Shown here: positions 16,556-26,045 of the stretch, in pieces | Layout: every line of letters begins with the position of its first letter | How positions within the stretch are numbered: the stretch's first letter is position 1 | Assembly (NCBI GenBank): GCA_030653985.1 | Contig: JAURYJ010000020.1 | Coordinates: forward strand, 54,555 to 118,554 | Direction of reading: 5' to 3' | DNA length: 64,000 nucleotides | Source of the DNA: Methylobacter sp. | GTDB taxonomy: Bacteria; Pseudomonadota; Gammaproteobacteria; Methylococcales; Methylomonadaceae | The notes under the pieces: generated by a model | Seen by the model: only the letters and a program-made list of their open reading frames with translations | Databases searched by the model: none | What the model was told of the DNA's origin: nothing | Position numbers and translations under genes: made by a program

Positions 16556-18123
16556 CCATCAATATTGAAGCGGTTGCCACCAGGTCCGGCGAATCCGCAA
16601 TAGCCAAGGCCGAAGCTTGCGTGATCGTCATTTTCGGCGCAACCGGTGATCTGACCAAGCGTAAGTTAATGCCGGCGCTGTGTCATCTGGCCCGGCAAGG
16701 CGCGCTGGCGGAAGCCACGCTGATCATCGGCGTGGATCGTGAACCGGTCGATACCGATGCTTTCAGGGAATCAATGCAAGCCGCCGTGCGCGAGGCAAAA
16801 GGGGAGCAATTGTTCGATGCTGGGGAATGGTGTCACTTTGAGCAAAAGCTAAACTATTTTGCCTGCGACCTGAAAGAGCCAGGCCGTTATGCCGGTCTGG
16901 CTGCGCGTATTCAGGAGTTGAATGGCGGCGCGCTGGGTAATCGTCTCTATTACTGCGCCACACCGCCGACGTTGGTCGCTCCGATTATCGATGGCATAGG
17001 CGTGGCTGGATTGGCCGATGAGACTGCGGGTTGGGCGCGAATCATAATCGAAAAGCCTTTCGGCCGGGATTTGGCTTCTGCGCAAGCGCTCAGCGACTAT
17101 GTCGCCGGGGTGTTTCTGGAACACCAGATTTATCGGATCGACCATTATTTGGGCAAGGAAACCGTGCAGAACATACTGGTTTTCCGCTTCGGCAATGCGC
17201 TCTTCGAGCCGGTCTGGAACCGTAATCATATCGATTATGTGGAAATTACCGCAGCGGAAACCTTGGGTATAGGTCATCGCGGCGGTTACTACGAAGAAGC
17301 CGGGGCCTTGCGTGATATGGTGACTAATCATTTGATGCAATTACTGGCGCTGATCGCGATGGAGCCGCCCATTGCCTTTGATGCCGATGCGGTACGCGAT
17401 AAAAAAATACAGGTTTGGCGCACGATTAAACCGATGACGGCAGCAGAAGTCGCCGAAAAAACGGTGCGGGGGCAATATGGAAGCGGACAGATTGAAGGGC
17501 ATGCCGTACCGGGTTACCGTGAGGAATCGAGCGTCGCTTCAGATTCCAACACCGAAACTTACGTCGCGGCCGAATTCCGTATTGAAAACTGGCGTTGGGC
17601 AGGAGTGCCGTTTTATCTGCGCACCGGAAAACGCCTGGCGCGGGGCGTAACCGAACTCGCCGTGCACTTCAAGCGGCCGCCGCAACCCTTGTTCGCAGGC
17701 AAAACCGAGTTTATCGAACCTAATGTGATTGCCCTGCGTATCCATCCTAACGAAGGTATCGACATCCGTTTTGATGCCAAGCAACCCGGCAGCGAAATGC
17801 AGACGGCCAGCGTGCACATGGATTTTCGCTATCAGCAAGCCTTTAACATGCGTATTCCGGAAGCCTACGAAACCTTGCTGCTGGACGCGCTGTGCGGTGA
17901 TGCCACGCTGTTTACCCGCCGGGACGGTGTGGAAGCGCAATGGCGGTTGATTGACCCGATCCTTGCGGCCTGGCGGCAACAGCCGTCTGACGCTTTTCCT
18001 AACTATGCAGCAGGCAGCGAAGGCCCGAAGGCCGCCGATGAGCTATTGGCTCGCAACGGCCATCAATGGCGGTTACTGGACTCGCAGCTTACCAACACAC
18101 CCCAAACAGGAGCAACAAAATAA
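16552..18123 (+). CDS. zwf: Glucose-6-phosphate 1-dehydrogenase
   Basis: A 523-residue enzyme. The NADP-binding motif is [18 protein letters not shown], the active-site signature is [13 protein letters not shown], and [12 protein letters not shown] precedes it. It starts with GTG at 16552, overlapping the gnd stop (GTGTGA), with AAAAGGAG upstream. It oxidises glucose 6-phosphate to 6-phosphogluconolactone with NADPH formation. No pgl gene is seen nearby. Confidence 0.95.
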   Translation: MTINIEAVATRSGESAIAKAEACVIVIFGATGDLTKRKLMPALCHLARQGALAEATLIIGVDREPVDTDAFRESMQAAVREAKGEQLFDAGEWCHFEQKLNYFACDLKEPGRYAGLAARIQELNGGALGNRLYYCATPPTLVAPIIDGIGVAGLADETAGWARIIIEKPFGRDLASAQALSDYVAGVFLEHQIYRIDHYLGKETVQNILVFRFGNALFEPVWNRNHIDYVEITAAETLGIGHRGGYYEEAGALRDMVTNHLMQLLALIAMEPPIAFDADAVRDKKIQVWRTIKPMTAAEVAEKTVRGQYGSGQIEGHAVPGYREESSVASDSNTETYVAAEFRIENWRWAGVPFYLRTGKRLARGVTELAVHFKRPPQPLFAGKTEFIEPNVIALRIHPNEGIDIRFDAKQPGSEMQTASVHMDFRYQQAFNMRIPEAYETLLLDALCGDATLFTRRDGVEAQWRLIDPILAAWRQQPSDAFPNYAAGSEGPKAADELLARNGHQWRLLDSQLTNTPQTGATK

Positions 18124-19763
18124 TGCAACAGAACGATACGACAACACTCTCATTAACGCAGGGCCCTGCCTGGCAGGCGCTGCAGGCGCATTATCAACAG
18201 ATACAGTCTTTACACCTGCGCCAGCTCTTTGCAGATGATCCGTTGCGTGGTGAACGATTCGTGATTGATGCGGCGGGTATTTACCTGGATTATTCGAAGA
18301 ACCGGGTGACTGATGAGACTATGCAGTTGTTGATAAACCTAGCTGATGAATGCGGGTTACACAAGCGGATTACGGCCATGTTCAATGGCGAGACCATCAA
18401 CGTGACTGAACAAAGAGCCGCTCTGCATACGGCCTTGCCCGTGCCAAAAGGCGAGAAGATCATGCTTGACGGTGTCGATGTGGCGGCTGAAGTCCATGCG
18501 GTACTCGATCGGATGGCTGTCTTTTCAGAGCAGGTTCGCAGTGGTCACTGGCTGGGATACACTGGGAAACGTATTCGTAACATTGTCAATATCGGTATTG
18601 GCGGATCCGACCTGGGTCCGGTGATGGCGTACGAAGCGCTGCGGCATTACAGTCAGCGCGATCTGACCTTCCGTTTCGTCTCGAATGTGGACGGCACTGA
18701 TTTTAAGGAAGCCACGCGCGATCTCGATCCCGAAGAAACGCTGTTTATCATCTGTTCGAAGACCTTTACGACGCTTGAAACCCTGACCAATGCCCGCGCC
18801 GCGCGAAACTGGTGTTTGGACAAGCTCGTTGACGATCATGCCGTGCGCCGGCACTTTGTTGCCGTATCGACCAATGCCGGAGAAGTGACAAAATTCGGCA
18901 TTAATACCGACAATATGTTTGGCTTCTGGGATTGGGACGGCGGGCGCTATTCAATGGATTCGGCGATTGGCCTATCGACGATGATCGCCGTCGGAGCGGA
19001 CAATTTCCGGGCGATGCTCCAAGGCTTCCATGCGATGGACGAGCACTTCCGTACGGCGCCCTTCGAACGGAACCTGCCTGTTATCATTGGCCTGCTCAAA
19101 CTCTGGTACAACAACTTCTTCGATGCCCAGTCGGTCGCGGTGTTTCCTTACAACCAGTATCTCAAGCGTTTCCCTGCCTACCTGCAGCAATTGACGATGG
19201 AGAGCAACGGCAAGCACATCACGCTGGACGGCGCCTGCGTCGACTATCAAACGGCGCCGATCTATTGGGGCGAGCCGGGCACCAACGGCCAGCACTCGTT
19301 CTTCCAGTTGCTGCATCAGGGCACGCGTCTGATTCCCTGCGATTTTATCGGTTTCTATCAATCCTTAAATCCGCTCGGCGATCAGCATGATCTGTTGATG
19401 GCCAACTTTTTCGCGCAGACTGAAGCCCTGGCCTTCGGCAAATCAGAGGATGAAGTCAAGGCCGAGGGCATTCCCGGCTGGCTGGCGCCGCACCGTACCT
19501 TCGAGGGTAATCGTCCGACCAATACCCTGCTGGTTGAACAGCTGACCCCTGAAACGCTGGGCAAACTGGTCGCACTTTACGAGCACAGCGTGTTCACGCA
19601 AGGCGCAATCTGGAATATCGATTCATTCGATCAATGGGGCGTCGAGTTAGGCAAGATACTGGCAAAAAAAACCGCCGCCGAAATCAAAAATGCGGACGAG
19701 CCGCAACTCGATCATGACAGTTCAACCAATGCGCTGATCCGGCGTTACCGCCGGTTTAAATGA
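18123..19763 (+). CDS. pgi: Glucose-6-phosphate isomerase
   Basis: A 546-residue enzyme. Motifs: [43 protein letters not shown] and [18 protein letters not shown]. The ATG at 18123 overlaps the last base of the zwf stop codon and has GGAG before it; an in-frame start further upstream would run inside zwf. It interconverts fructose and glucose 6-phosphate and closes the oxidative cycle with zwf and gnd. Confidence 0.95.
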   Translation: MQQNDTTTLSLTQGPAWQALQAHYQQIQSLHLRQLFADDPLRGERFVIDAAGIYLDYSKNRVTDETMQLLINLADECGLHKRITAMFNGETINVTEQRAALHTALPVPKGEKIMLDGVDVAAEVHAVLDRMAVFSEQVRSGHWLGYTGKRIRNIVNIGIGGSDLGPVMAYEALRHYSQRDLTFRFVSNVDGTDFKEATRDLDPEETLFIICSKTFTTLETLTNARAARNWCLDKLVDDHAVRRHFVAVSTNAGEVTKFGINTDNMFGFWDWDGGRYSMDSAIGLSTMIAVGADNFRAMLQGFHAMDEHFRTAPFERNLPVIIGLLKLWYNNFFDAQSVAVFPYNQYLKRFPAYLQQLTMESNGKHITLDGACVDYQTAPIYWGEPGTNGQHSFFQLLHQGTRLIPCDFIGFYQSLNPLGDQHDLLMANFFAQTEALAFGKSEDEVKAEGIPGWLAPHRTFEGNRPTNTLLVEQLTPETLGKLVALYEHSVFTQGAIWNIDSFDQWGVELGKILAKKTAAEIKNADEPQLDHDSSTNALIRRYRRFK

Positions 19764-19771
19764 GGGCAATC

Positions 19772-19891
19772 ATGACAACCGGTTTAAGCCGCCGCCATTC
19801 GACCATTTCTAATGCGGCAGCCTTATCGATAGTGAATTATACGGCAGCGGCATTCGCACCCGAGCCGCCAGACGCAGGCGCCGCCCCATGA
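19772..19891 (+). other. Short reading frame coupled to the glycoamylase-like gene
   Basis: A 39-codon frame (MTTGLSRRHST at the start, PDAGAAP at the end) whose TGA overlaps the ATG at 19888. It could be a leader that couples translation, a remnant, or chance; no homology is recognisable. Confidence 0.2.
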
Positions 19892-21177
19892 GCAGCGAGC
19901 CATCGATGAACGAGCAGATGCTCGACCAGCTCCAGCGCGCCGCGTTCGGCTACTTCCTGCAGGCGGTGAATCCGGCCAATGGGCTGATCGCCGACACCTC
20001 TCGCGAGGGCTCGCCATGCAGCATTGGCGTGGTCGGATTCGCGTTGTCGACCTATCCGGTGGCGGTGGAGCGGGGCTGGATGGCGCGGTCCGATGCGGTT
20101 GAACGCAGCCTCGCGGCGCTGCGTTTCTTCCGTGACAGCGATCAGAGCGGCAGCCCGGAGGCGACCGGTTACAAGGGTTTCTACTACCACTTTCTCGATA
20201 TGCACAGCGGCGCCCGCGTGTGGCGCTCGGAGCTGTCGACGATCGACACGGCGCTGCTGATCGCCGGCGCGCTGACCGTGGGCCAGTACTTCAGCGCGAA
20301 TACGCCTGAGGAAACCGGGCTGCGTAAACTCGTCGAAGCGCTTTACCTTCGCGTCGACTGGCGCTGGTCTCAGAGTGGGGCTGCAACGATCAGGCAAGGC
20401 TGGAAGCCGGAATGCGGGTTCCAGCACTACGGCTGGGATGGATACAATGAGTCTATCATCCTCTACGTGCTCGCGCTGGGCTCGCCGACGCATCCGATTG
20501 ATGGCGACTGCTACCAGGCCTGGACTGCGACCTACCAGTGGGAAAATCTGTACGGCTACGATTTTCTGTACGCAGGTCCGTTGTTCATCCACCAGTTCTC
20601 GCACGCCTGGATCGATTTTCGCGGCATCCGGGATTGCTTCATGCGCGAGAAGCGCTGCGACTATTTCGAGAATAGCCGGCGCGCGACCGAGGTACAGCGT
20701 GAGTACGCGCGGCGCAACCCAAACAGGTTTGTGGGTTACGACGAAAACTGCTGGGGCCTGACGGCCTGTGATGGTCCGAGCAATCAGCTGCCGGAGCTGG
20801 CTAACGAGCGCCGCCGCTTGTTCGGCTATGCCGCGCGTGGTGTGCCGTACGGTCCCGATGACGGAACCCTCGGCGGCTGGGCAGCGCTGGCATCGCTGCC
20901 GTTTGCACCCGAGACTGCCTTGTGCGCCGCACACAACATGCTGAAACGCTATCCCGAGATGCTGTCCGCACTGCAGTATACCAGCAGCTTCAATCCGACT
21001 CTCGCCAGCGCCGGCCGGGGTGCCTGGGTTTCGGCCGGACACTTCGGGCTCGATCAGGGTATCGTGGTAATGATGATTGAAAACTATCGCAGTCAACTGA
21101 TCTGGCGGCTGATGAGGGATTGTCCCTATATCGGCGCTGGTTTGCGGCGCGCCGGATTTCGCGGCGGCTGGCTCTAA
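19888..21177 (+). CDS. Glycoamylase-like domain protein
   Basis: A 429-residue protein resembling the glycoamylase-like (PF10091-type) alpha/alpha-barrel family. Typical stretches: QRAAFGYFLQAVNPANGLIA, TGYKGFYYHFLD, ELSTIDTALLIAGAL, YGWDGYNESIILYVLALGSP, GPLFIHQFSHAWIDFRG and a C-terminal WVSAGHFGLDQGIVVMMIEN. No signal peptide is seen, so it should be cytoplasmic. Members are often found near glucan or cyclic-glucan genes; the substrate here is unknown. It follows pgi by 124 bases and could belong to the same transcript. The DNA is visibly richer in G and C than the genes before 15.5 kb, suggesting a different origin for this block. Confidence 0.75.
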   Translation: MSSEPSMNEQMLDQLQRAAFGYFLQAVNPANGLIADTSREGSPCSIGVVGFALSTYPVAVERGWMARSDAVERSLAALRFFRDSDQSGSPEATGYKGFYYHFLDMHSGARVWRSELSTIDTALLIAGALTVGQYFSANTPEETGLRKLVEALYLRVDWRWSQSGAATIRQGWKPECGFQHYGWDGYNESIILYVLALGSPTHPIDGDCYQAWTATYQWENLYGYDFLYAGPLFIHQFSHAWIDFRGIRDCFMREKRCDYFENSRRATEVQREYARRNPNRFVGYDENCWGLTACDGPSNQLPELANERRRLFGYAARGVPYGPDDGTLGGWAALASLPFAPETALCAAHNMLKRYPEMLSALQYTSSFNPTLASAGRGAWVSAGHFGLDQGIVVMMIENYRSQLIWRLMRDCPYIGAGLRRAGFRGGWL

Positions 21178-21205
21178 CGCCTCTCTTTATTCAAGGATCA
21201 CAACC

Positions 21206-22729
21206 ATGCAGCAGCAAGACTACTTTTACTCGACAGTCCCACAGGACTCGCACGATCGCGAACGGCTGGACAACGTGCATCCAGCCGGATGGCGCAATCC
21301 CCAGCCTGCAGACCGCTACAGCCTGGTGGTTGTCGGCGCCGGTACGGCGGGACTGGTGGCAGCGCACGCTGCGGCGGCGCTGGGCGCGAAGGTCGCGCTG
21401 ATCGAGCGCAATCTGCTCGGCGGCGACTGTCTGAATGTGGGCTGTGTGCCGTCGAAGGCGATCATCCGTACGGCGCGCCTGTATGCCGACATGCGCAATG
21501 CCGGGCAGTATGGCGCGCAAACCCCGGACGATCTGCGCGTCGACTTTGCCGCCGTGATGCAGCGCATGCGCGGTATTCGCGCCCGCATCAGCCGCGCCGA
21601 TTCGGTGCACCGGCTGATCGAGGCTGGCGTGGATGTATTCTTCGGCGAGGCCCGTTTCACCGGAACCGATACACTGACGGTGGATGGCGTAAAACTGCGC
21701 TTCAAGAAGGCGCTGATAGCCACCGGCGCGCGGCCTAACACGCCCTTGATTCCCGGCCTCGTTGAGGCCGGCTTTCTGACCAACGAGAATGTTTTCGATC
21801 TGACCGAGCTGCCGCGCCGCCTGCTGGTCATCGGCGGCGGCCCGCTCGGCTGCGAACTGGCGCAGGCGTTCTGCCGCTTTGGCGCGCAGACCATCATCGC
21901 GCAGGACTGGCCTCTGTTCCTGCCCAAAGAAGAGCGCGACGCCGCGCAGCTCCTGTCCGATGCCTTCGCACGCGACGGCATCGAGGTGCGGCTTAACACC
22001 AGGGCCGTCAACGTGCGCACGGAAGGTGGGCAGAAGCTCGTCGATCTTGTCAGCGACGACTACAAAAGCACCGTAGCGGTCGATGCCATTCTCACCGGCA
22101 CCGGCCGGGTGCCGAATGTCGACGGGCTGAATCTGGAGGCCGCGGGCGTCGACTTCGATACTGCCCTCGGTATTCGGGTTGATGATTTCCTGTGCAGCAG
22201 CAACCGGCGCATTTATGCCGCCGGCGATGCCTGTCTGGAGCACAAATTCACCCATACCGCCGACGCGTCGGCGCGCATCGTGGTCCGGAACGCGCTGTTC
22301 CTCGGTCGACAGCGACTGAGTGCACTGACCATTCCCTGGTGCACCTACACCGATCCGGCGATCGCCCATGTTGGCCTCTATGTGCGGCAGGCACACGAAC
22401 GGTGTATTCCGGTAAAGACCTTCACCATCCCGATGCACGATGTGGATCGGGCGATTGCCGACAACGAGGAGGTGGGCTTCGTGAAGATTCACGTCAAGGA
22501 ACGGACCGACCGGATTCTCGGCGCGACCATCGTCGCCCGTCATGCCGGCGATATCATCAACGAGATCACTCTGGCAATGGTCGCGGGGATCGGTCTGCGC
22601 ACCCTCGCCCACGTCATCCACGCCTATCCGACCCAGGCCGAAGCGATCAAGAAGGCGGCGGACGCCTACAACCGCACACGTCTGACGCCGACCATCCAAG
22701 CGCTGCTGCGAGGCTGGTTGCGATGGTGA
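21206..22729 (+). CDS. FAD/NAD-dependent disulfide oxidoreductase, MerA/Lpd-like (copy 2)
   Basis: A 507-residue flavoprotein. It has SLVVVGAGTAGLVAAHAAA for FAD, the redox-active GGDCLNVGCVPSK, the NAD site VIGGGPLGCELAQAF, YAAGDACLEHKFTHTAD and the C-terminal HAYPTQAEAIKK. The preceding 45 residues are a hydrophilic extension instead of a membrane or HMA domain, and the C-terminal Cys pair of MerA is missing. Function is unassigned; disulfide, quinone or metal reduction are options. AAGGA precedes the ATG. It is one of three such genes within 15 kb. Confidence 0.88.
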   Translation: MQQQDYFYSTVPQDSHDRERLDNVHPAGWRNPQPADRYSLVVVGAGTAGLVAAHAAAALGAKVALIERNLLGGDCLNVGCVPSKAIIRTARLYADMRNAGQYGAQTPDDLRVDFAAVMQRMRGIRARISRADSVHRLIEAGVDVFFGEARFTGTDTLTVDGVKLRFKKALIATGARPNTPLIPGLVEAGFLTNENVFDLTELPRRLLVIGGGPLGCELAQAFCRFGAQTIIAQDWPLFLPKEERDAAQLLSDAFARDGIEVRLNTRAVNVRTEGGQKLVDLVSDDYKSTVAVDAILTGTGRVPNVDGLNLEAAGVDFDTALGIRVDDFLCSSNRRIYAAGDACLEHKFTHTADASARIVVRNALFLGRQRLSALTIPWCTYTDPAIAHVGLYVRQAHERCIPVKTFTIPMHDVDRAIADNEEVGFVKIHVKERTDRILGATIVARHAGDIINEITLAMVAGIGLRTLAHVIHAYPTQAEAIKKAADAYNRTRLTPTIQALLRGWLRW

Positions 22730-22740
22730 CAGCCTGAATA

Positions 22741-22830
22741 TGCTTGGTTGTAGACGCGGGAACCAGCGACGGCGTGATGGACCTGAAGCACGGCTACTGG
22801 CTGATGATCGGCGGCCACATCGGGAACTAA
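22741..22830 (+). pseudogene. Remnant of a second gnd gene
   Basis: Thirty codons that read VVDAGTSDGVMDLKHGYW followed by LMIGG before a TAA. This matches the 6-phosphogluconate dehydrogenase signature (compare [20 protein letters not shown] in the intact gene). Nothing of the enzyme remains on either side. It shows that an extra gnd copy once stood between the flavoprotein and the HAD gene. Confidence 0.7.
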
Positions 22831-22864
22831 GCTAAAAAACAACCACCCAAAAGAGGATTAAACA

Positions 22865-23548
22865 ATGAACACATCCAGAGCCGACATCGCCTTCCTGTTC
22901 GACGTCGATAACACACTGCTTGACAACGACCACGTCATCACCGAACTGGAATGCCACCTCAAGCGCGAGGTGGGCGTCGAACGCGCGCAGCATTACTGGC
23001 GCCTCTTCGAGCAACTGCGAACCGAGCTGGGCTACGCGGATTATCTGGGGGCCCTGCAGCGCTATCGCGGCGAGTATCCCCGCGATCCCGGTATTCTCAC
23101 CGTCTCCCGCTTTTTGCTCAACTATCCCTTTGCCGACCGTCTCTTTCCCCGCGCGCTTGAGGTTATCGCACACGTCAAACAATGGGGGCCGGCGGCTCTC
23201 CTCACCGACGGTGATGTAGTCTTCCAGCCGCACAAGGTGGACCGCTCCGGACTGTCTGAAGCGGTGGACGGTCAAGTCTTGATTTATTTGCATAAAGAAA
23301 AGGAACTCGACGATGTCGCCGAGCGCTGCCCGGCCGAACATTACGTACTGGTCGAGGACAAACTGCGCCTGCTCGCCGCTGTAAAAAAAAGCTGGGGTTC
23401 GCAGGTCACCACCGTCTTCGTGCGGCAGGGTCACTATGCGCTGGATCCAAAGATTCTGGCTGCCTACCCGGCCGCAGACCTGAGTCTTGAGCGCATTGGC
23501 GATTTGCTTCAATACGACCTGGCGCAATTGCTGAAGCTTCGGGATTGA
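22865..23548 (+). CDS. HAD-superfamily hydrolase
   Basis: A 227-residue HAD protein. Motif I is FLFDVDNTLLDND (nucleophile Asp and acid/base Asp), motif II is LLTDGD, motif III Lys is probably in QPHKVDRSG, and motif IV is VLVEDKLRLL. A helical cap lies between residues 25 and 95. The substrate cannot be read; phosphatase activity is most likely. AGAGGA precedes the ATG. Neighbours are the gnd remnant and a peroxiredoxin-like gene. Confidence 0.82.
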   Translation: MNTSRADIAFLFDVDNTLLDNDHVITELECHLKREVGVERAQHYWRLFEQLRTELGYADYLGALQRYRGEYPRDPGILTVSRFLLNYPFADRLFPRALEVIAHVKQWGPAALLTDGDVVFQPHKVDRSGLSEAVDGQVLIYLHKEKELDDVAERCPAEHYVLVEDKLRLLAAVKKSWGSQVTTVFVRQGHYALDPKILAAYPAADLSLERIGDLLQYDLAQLLKLRD

Positions 23549-23676
23549 AATAACATCCTGGCGAAAACGATAACATTTGCGCCGGATTTCGATTGCAAAA
23601 GCATCGGTAATCGGTCGCATAGTCACTATGCCCGTAGGGTTCAACTCAATTAACCACGAAATATCCAGGAGGAAAG

Positions 23677-24192
23677 ATGAATACGAAAAAAATGACCGCT
23701 GGCGAGAAATTTCCGATGATGGCTTGGAATGCCGTTTCCGGCGAACGTCTGGTCCCGGCGGATGGGTCGGGCTGGCGAGTTCTCATCGTCTATCGAGGAC
23801 AACATTGCCCACTCTGCAAGGCGTATCTGAACACGCTCAACGAGATGCTTGAAGACTTCCGGGCCGCGAATATCGCCGTATCGATCGTTTCCGCCGATAC
23901 TAAGGACAAGGCCGAGGCTGAAGTTGCCGAATGCGGCTGGACATTTCCGGTCGGCTACGACCTGTCCGTCGATCAGATGCGCGAGCTCGGCCTTTACATC
24001 TCGGATCCGCGCTCGCCAGAGGAGACTGACCGGCCGTTTGCGGAGCCGGCGCTGTTCGTGATCAATCCGGAGGGCAACACGCAGATCATCGACATCTCCA
24101 ACGCGCCGTTCGCCCGCCCCGACTTGAAGTCGCTCTTGAAGGGGCTTCAGTTCGTGATGAGCAAGAACTACCCGATCAGGGGACGGGCGTAG
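23677..24192 (+). CDS. Peroxiredoxin-like (AhpC/TSA fold) protein
   Basis: A 171-residue thioredoxin-fold protein of the AhpC/TSA-like group. The active site is YRGQHCPLCKAYL, a CxxC at the usual peroxidatic position, preceded by WRVLIVYR. The later SADTKDKAEAEVAECGWTF and FPVGYD match the family. It has no signal peptide. It probably reduces peroxides or disulfides in the cytoplasm; the electron donor is unknown. The flavin disulfide oxidoreductases nearby are possible partners. A strong AGGAGG precedes the ATG. Confidence 0.8.
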   Translation: MNTKKMTAGEKFPMMAWNAVSGERLVPADGSGWRVLIVYRGQHCPLCKAYLNTLNEMLEDFRAANIAVSIVSADTKDKAEAEVAECGWTFPVGYDLSVDQMRELGLYISDPRSPEETDRPFAEPALFVINPEGNTQIIDISNAPFARPDLKSLLKGLQFVMSKNYPIRGRA

Positions 24193-24347
24193 CCACGGCA
24201 GCAGACTGGGTGTATTGAATACAACTTGCGGCCTGGGCTTTTGCCGATGAATTGTTGTCCCGGATGCACTGCGGAAGCTAAATTCACCTGCCGAAGGCTG
24301 CCCAACCCGATCATCAGTAACGAATCCAAAAAGGAGCATTAATAATC

Positions 24348-25172
24348 ATGAAACAATCCAAAAATCACATCATCCAAATCGAGGAACACAGCATCGCTTA
24401 CGCTGAACAGGGCGAGGGCAGCCCGGTCGTTCTGATTCACGGCATCCCGACATCAAATCTGTTGTGGCGGAAGGTGATGCCGGAATTGGCCAAAACACAC
24501 CAGGTGTTTGCGCCCGATCTGCTGAATTACGGAAAATCGGACAAGCCGGTGGACGCCAACGTCTCCATTGAAGCGCAGAGCCGTCTGATCGTGAAGTTTA
24601 TGGATAAACTCGGCATCAAATCCGCCGACATCGTGGCCCATGATATAGGCGGCGGGGTCGCACAGCTTATCGCCGTCAATTATCCTGAAAGAGTTCGCAA
24701 ACTGGTCTTGATCGATACGGTCTGTTTTGATTCCTGGCCGATTCCGGAGTTCCTCCCGCTACAAAAACCGGATGCCGAGCAGGACATGAGCCTCGAAGCC
24801 TTCCTGACAATGATGCGCGGGTTCATGCCGCAAGGCGTCTACAACAAAGCAGCGATGACCAATGAAGTCGTCGACCTGTATCTGGCACCGTGGTCGTCCG
24901 AAGCCGGAAAGAAAGCCTTGTTTCGCAATTTTCGGCGATTGAACCCGGAGTACACACAAGCGATTGCCGGCGAGCTTAAGCATCTGCCCCATGAAACGCT
25001 CATTATGTGGGCAGAGAATGACATCTTTCAAAAACCGGCATACGCAAGCAAGCTTCAGGAGACGATTCCAAACGCCAAGCTGATCTGGATCAAGGACGCC
25101 GGGCATTGGCTGATGGAGGAAAAACCGGAACAGATAAGCGGCCACCTGATCGCTTTTCTTGACGGGAAGTGA
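24348..25172 (+). CDS. Alpha/beta hydrolase with Asp nucleophile, haloalkane dehalogenase-like
   Basis: A 274-residue alpha/beta hydrolase. The oxyanion region is LIHGIPTSNLLWRKV, the nucleophile elbow is VAHDIGGGVAQ with Asp in place of Ser, the acid is likely in MWAENDIFQ, and the base is the His of DAGHWLMEEKPEQ. An Asp nucleophile restricts the choice to dehalogenases (haloalkane or fluoroacetate type) and epoxide hydrolases. The next gene is a haloacid dehalogenase, which favours a dehalogenation role, though this is an inference from context. Confidence 0.8.
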   Translation: MKQSKNHIIQIEEHSIAYAEQGEGSPVVLIHGIPTSNLLWRKVMPELAKTHQVFAPDLLNYGKSDKPVDANVSIEAQSRLIVKFMDKLGIKSADIVAHDIGGGVAQLIAVNYPERVRKLVLIDTVCFDSWPIPEFLPLQKPDAEQDMSLEAFLTMMRGFMPQGVYNKAAMTNEVVDLYLAPWSSEAGKKALFRNFRRLNPEYTQAIAGELKHLPHETLIMWAENDIFQKPAYASKLQETIPNAKLIWIKDAGHWLMEEKPEQISGHLIAFLDGK

Positions 25173-25239
25173 TTCAAGGAAAGGATGGAATGCGTAAGCC
25201 GAAAAGCACACAAGGGCAGAACCACCGGGAACCAAAATT

Positions 25240-25908
25240 ATGACGAAATTACTTGTCAATGGCATTGTTTTCGACCTATACGGGACGGTCGTCGATGTTG
25301 GGGCGGTCGCGGAAGCTTGTAAAGAGGTGGCGCCCGATCCGATCGCTTTTAACAACCAATGGCGAGCCAAGCAGCTTGAGTACACGTTTTTGCGGACGCT
25401 GATGGAGCAATATCGGGATTTCTGGCAAGTGACCGGGGAAGTGCTGGAATTTGCCGTCGAGCGCTTCGGTTTGCAATTGACCGTCGGGCAACGCCAACGG
25501 TTGATGGAGGCCTGGCTGCTTCCCAGTTCGTATCCCGATGTCGCAGCGGCTCTGCCTCGACTGAAGGAAAAATACTCCTTGGCGGTATTGTCCAACGGAA
25601 CTCCGGAAATGCTTGGCAGCGGCCTGGAGCGAACCGGGCTCCGGCCACATTTTCAGTGGGTGCTCAGCGCAGATGCAGTGAAACTTTATAAGCCGTCACC
25701 CAAGGTCTATCAGCTTGCGCTACAGCAAACGGGACTTCCAAAAGACAAGATCCTTTTCGTCTCCTCGAACGCCTGGGATGCGCTGGGCGCTAAAAGCTTC
25801 GGCTTCAAAGTCTGCTGGATCAATCGCACCGGTGCGCCATTTGATACCTCTGGACCCCGGCCGGACCTGATTGTCAAGAACTTCGATGAGCTGACGGATG
25901 TCCTGTGA
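25240..25908 (+). CDS. Haloacid dehalogenase, type II
   Basis: A 222-residue (S)-2-haloacid dehalogenase-like HAD protein. Nucleophile in VFDLYGTVVD, the substrate-binding Arg in WRAKQLEYTFL, the family stretch DFWQVT, motif II LAVLSNGTPEM, Lys in KLYKPSPKVYQ and the acidic end FVSSNAWDALGAK. All catalytic positions are present, so hydrolysis of 2-haloacids is plausible. Its start has only a weak GGGAA upstream. A paralogue lies at 56904-57596. Confidence 0.87.
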   Translation: MTKLLVNGIVFDLYGTVVDVGAVAEACKEVAPDPIAFNNQWRAKQLEYTFLRTLMEQYRDFWQVTGEVLEFAVERFGLQLTVGQRQRLMEAWLLPSSYPDVAAALPRLKEKYSLAVLSNGTPEMLGSGLERTGLRPHFQWVLSADAVKLYKPSPKVYQLALQQTGLPKDKILFVSSNAWDALGAKSFGFKVCWINRTGAPFDTSGPRPDLIVKNFDELTDVL

Positions 25909-26045
25909 AAATGAAAAAGCCAAGGTTCAATGGCATCCTCCAGCTCGGCGACGAATCCATGTTGTCGAACTGAGGGTCGATAGAGCGGATCAACTGCCGC
26001 TTACCCAAGCAAAAACATCTTGTTAACTACACAATGGAGGAGTGA

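Noticed and set aside
19127..19153. TGTAAGGA on the minus strand within pgi.
   Set aside because: CGACT follows after 11 bases only and the site is in coding DNA with no gene to serve.
21191..22699. A 500-codon open frame antisense to the second flavoprotein gene, and a similar 419-codon one at 19837-21096.
   Set aside because: Long antisense frames are expected in G+C-rich genes; their products show no domain while the plus-strand proteins do.
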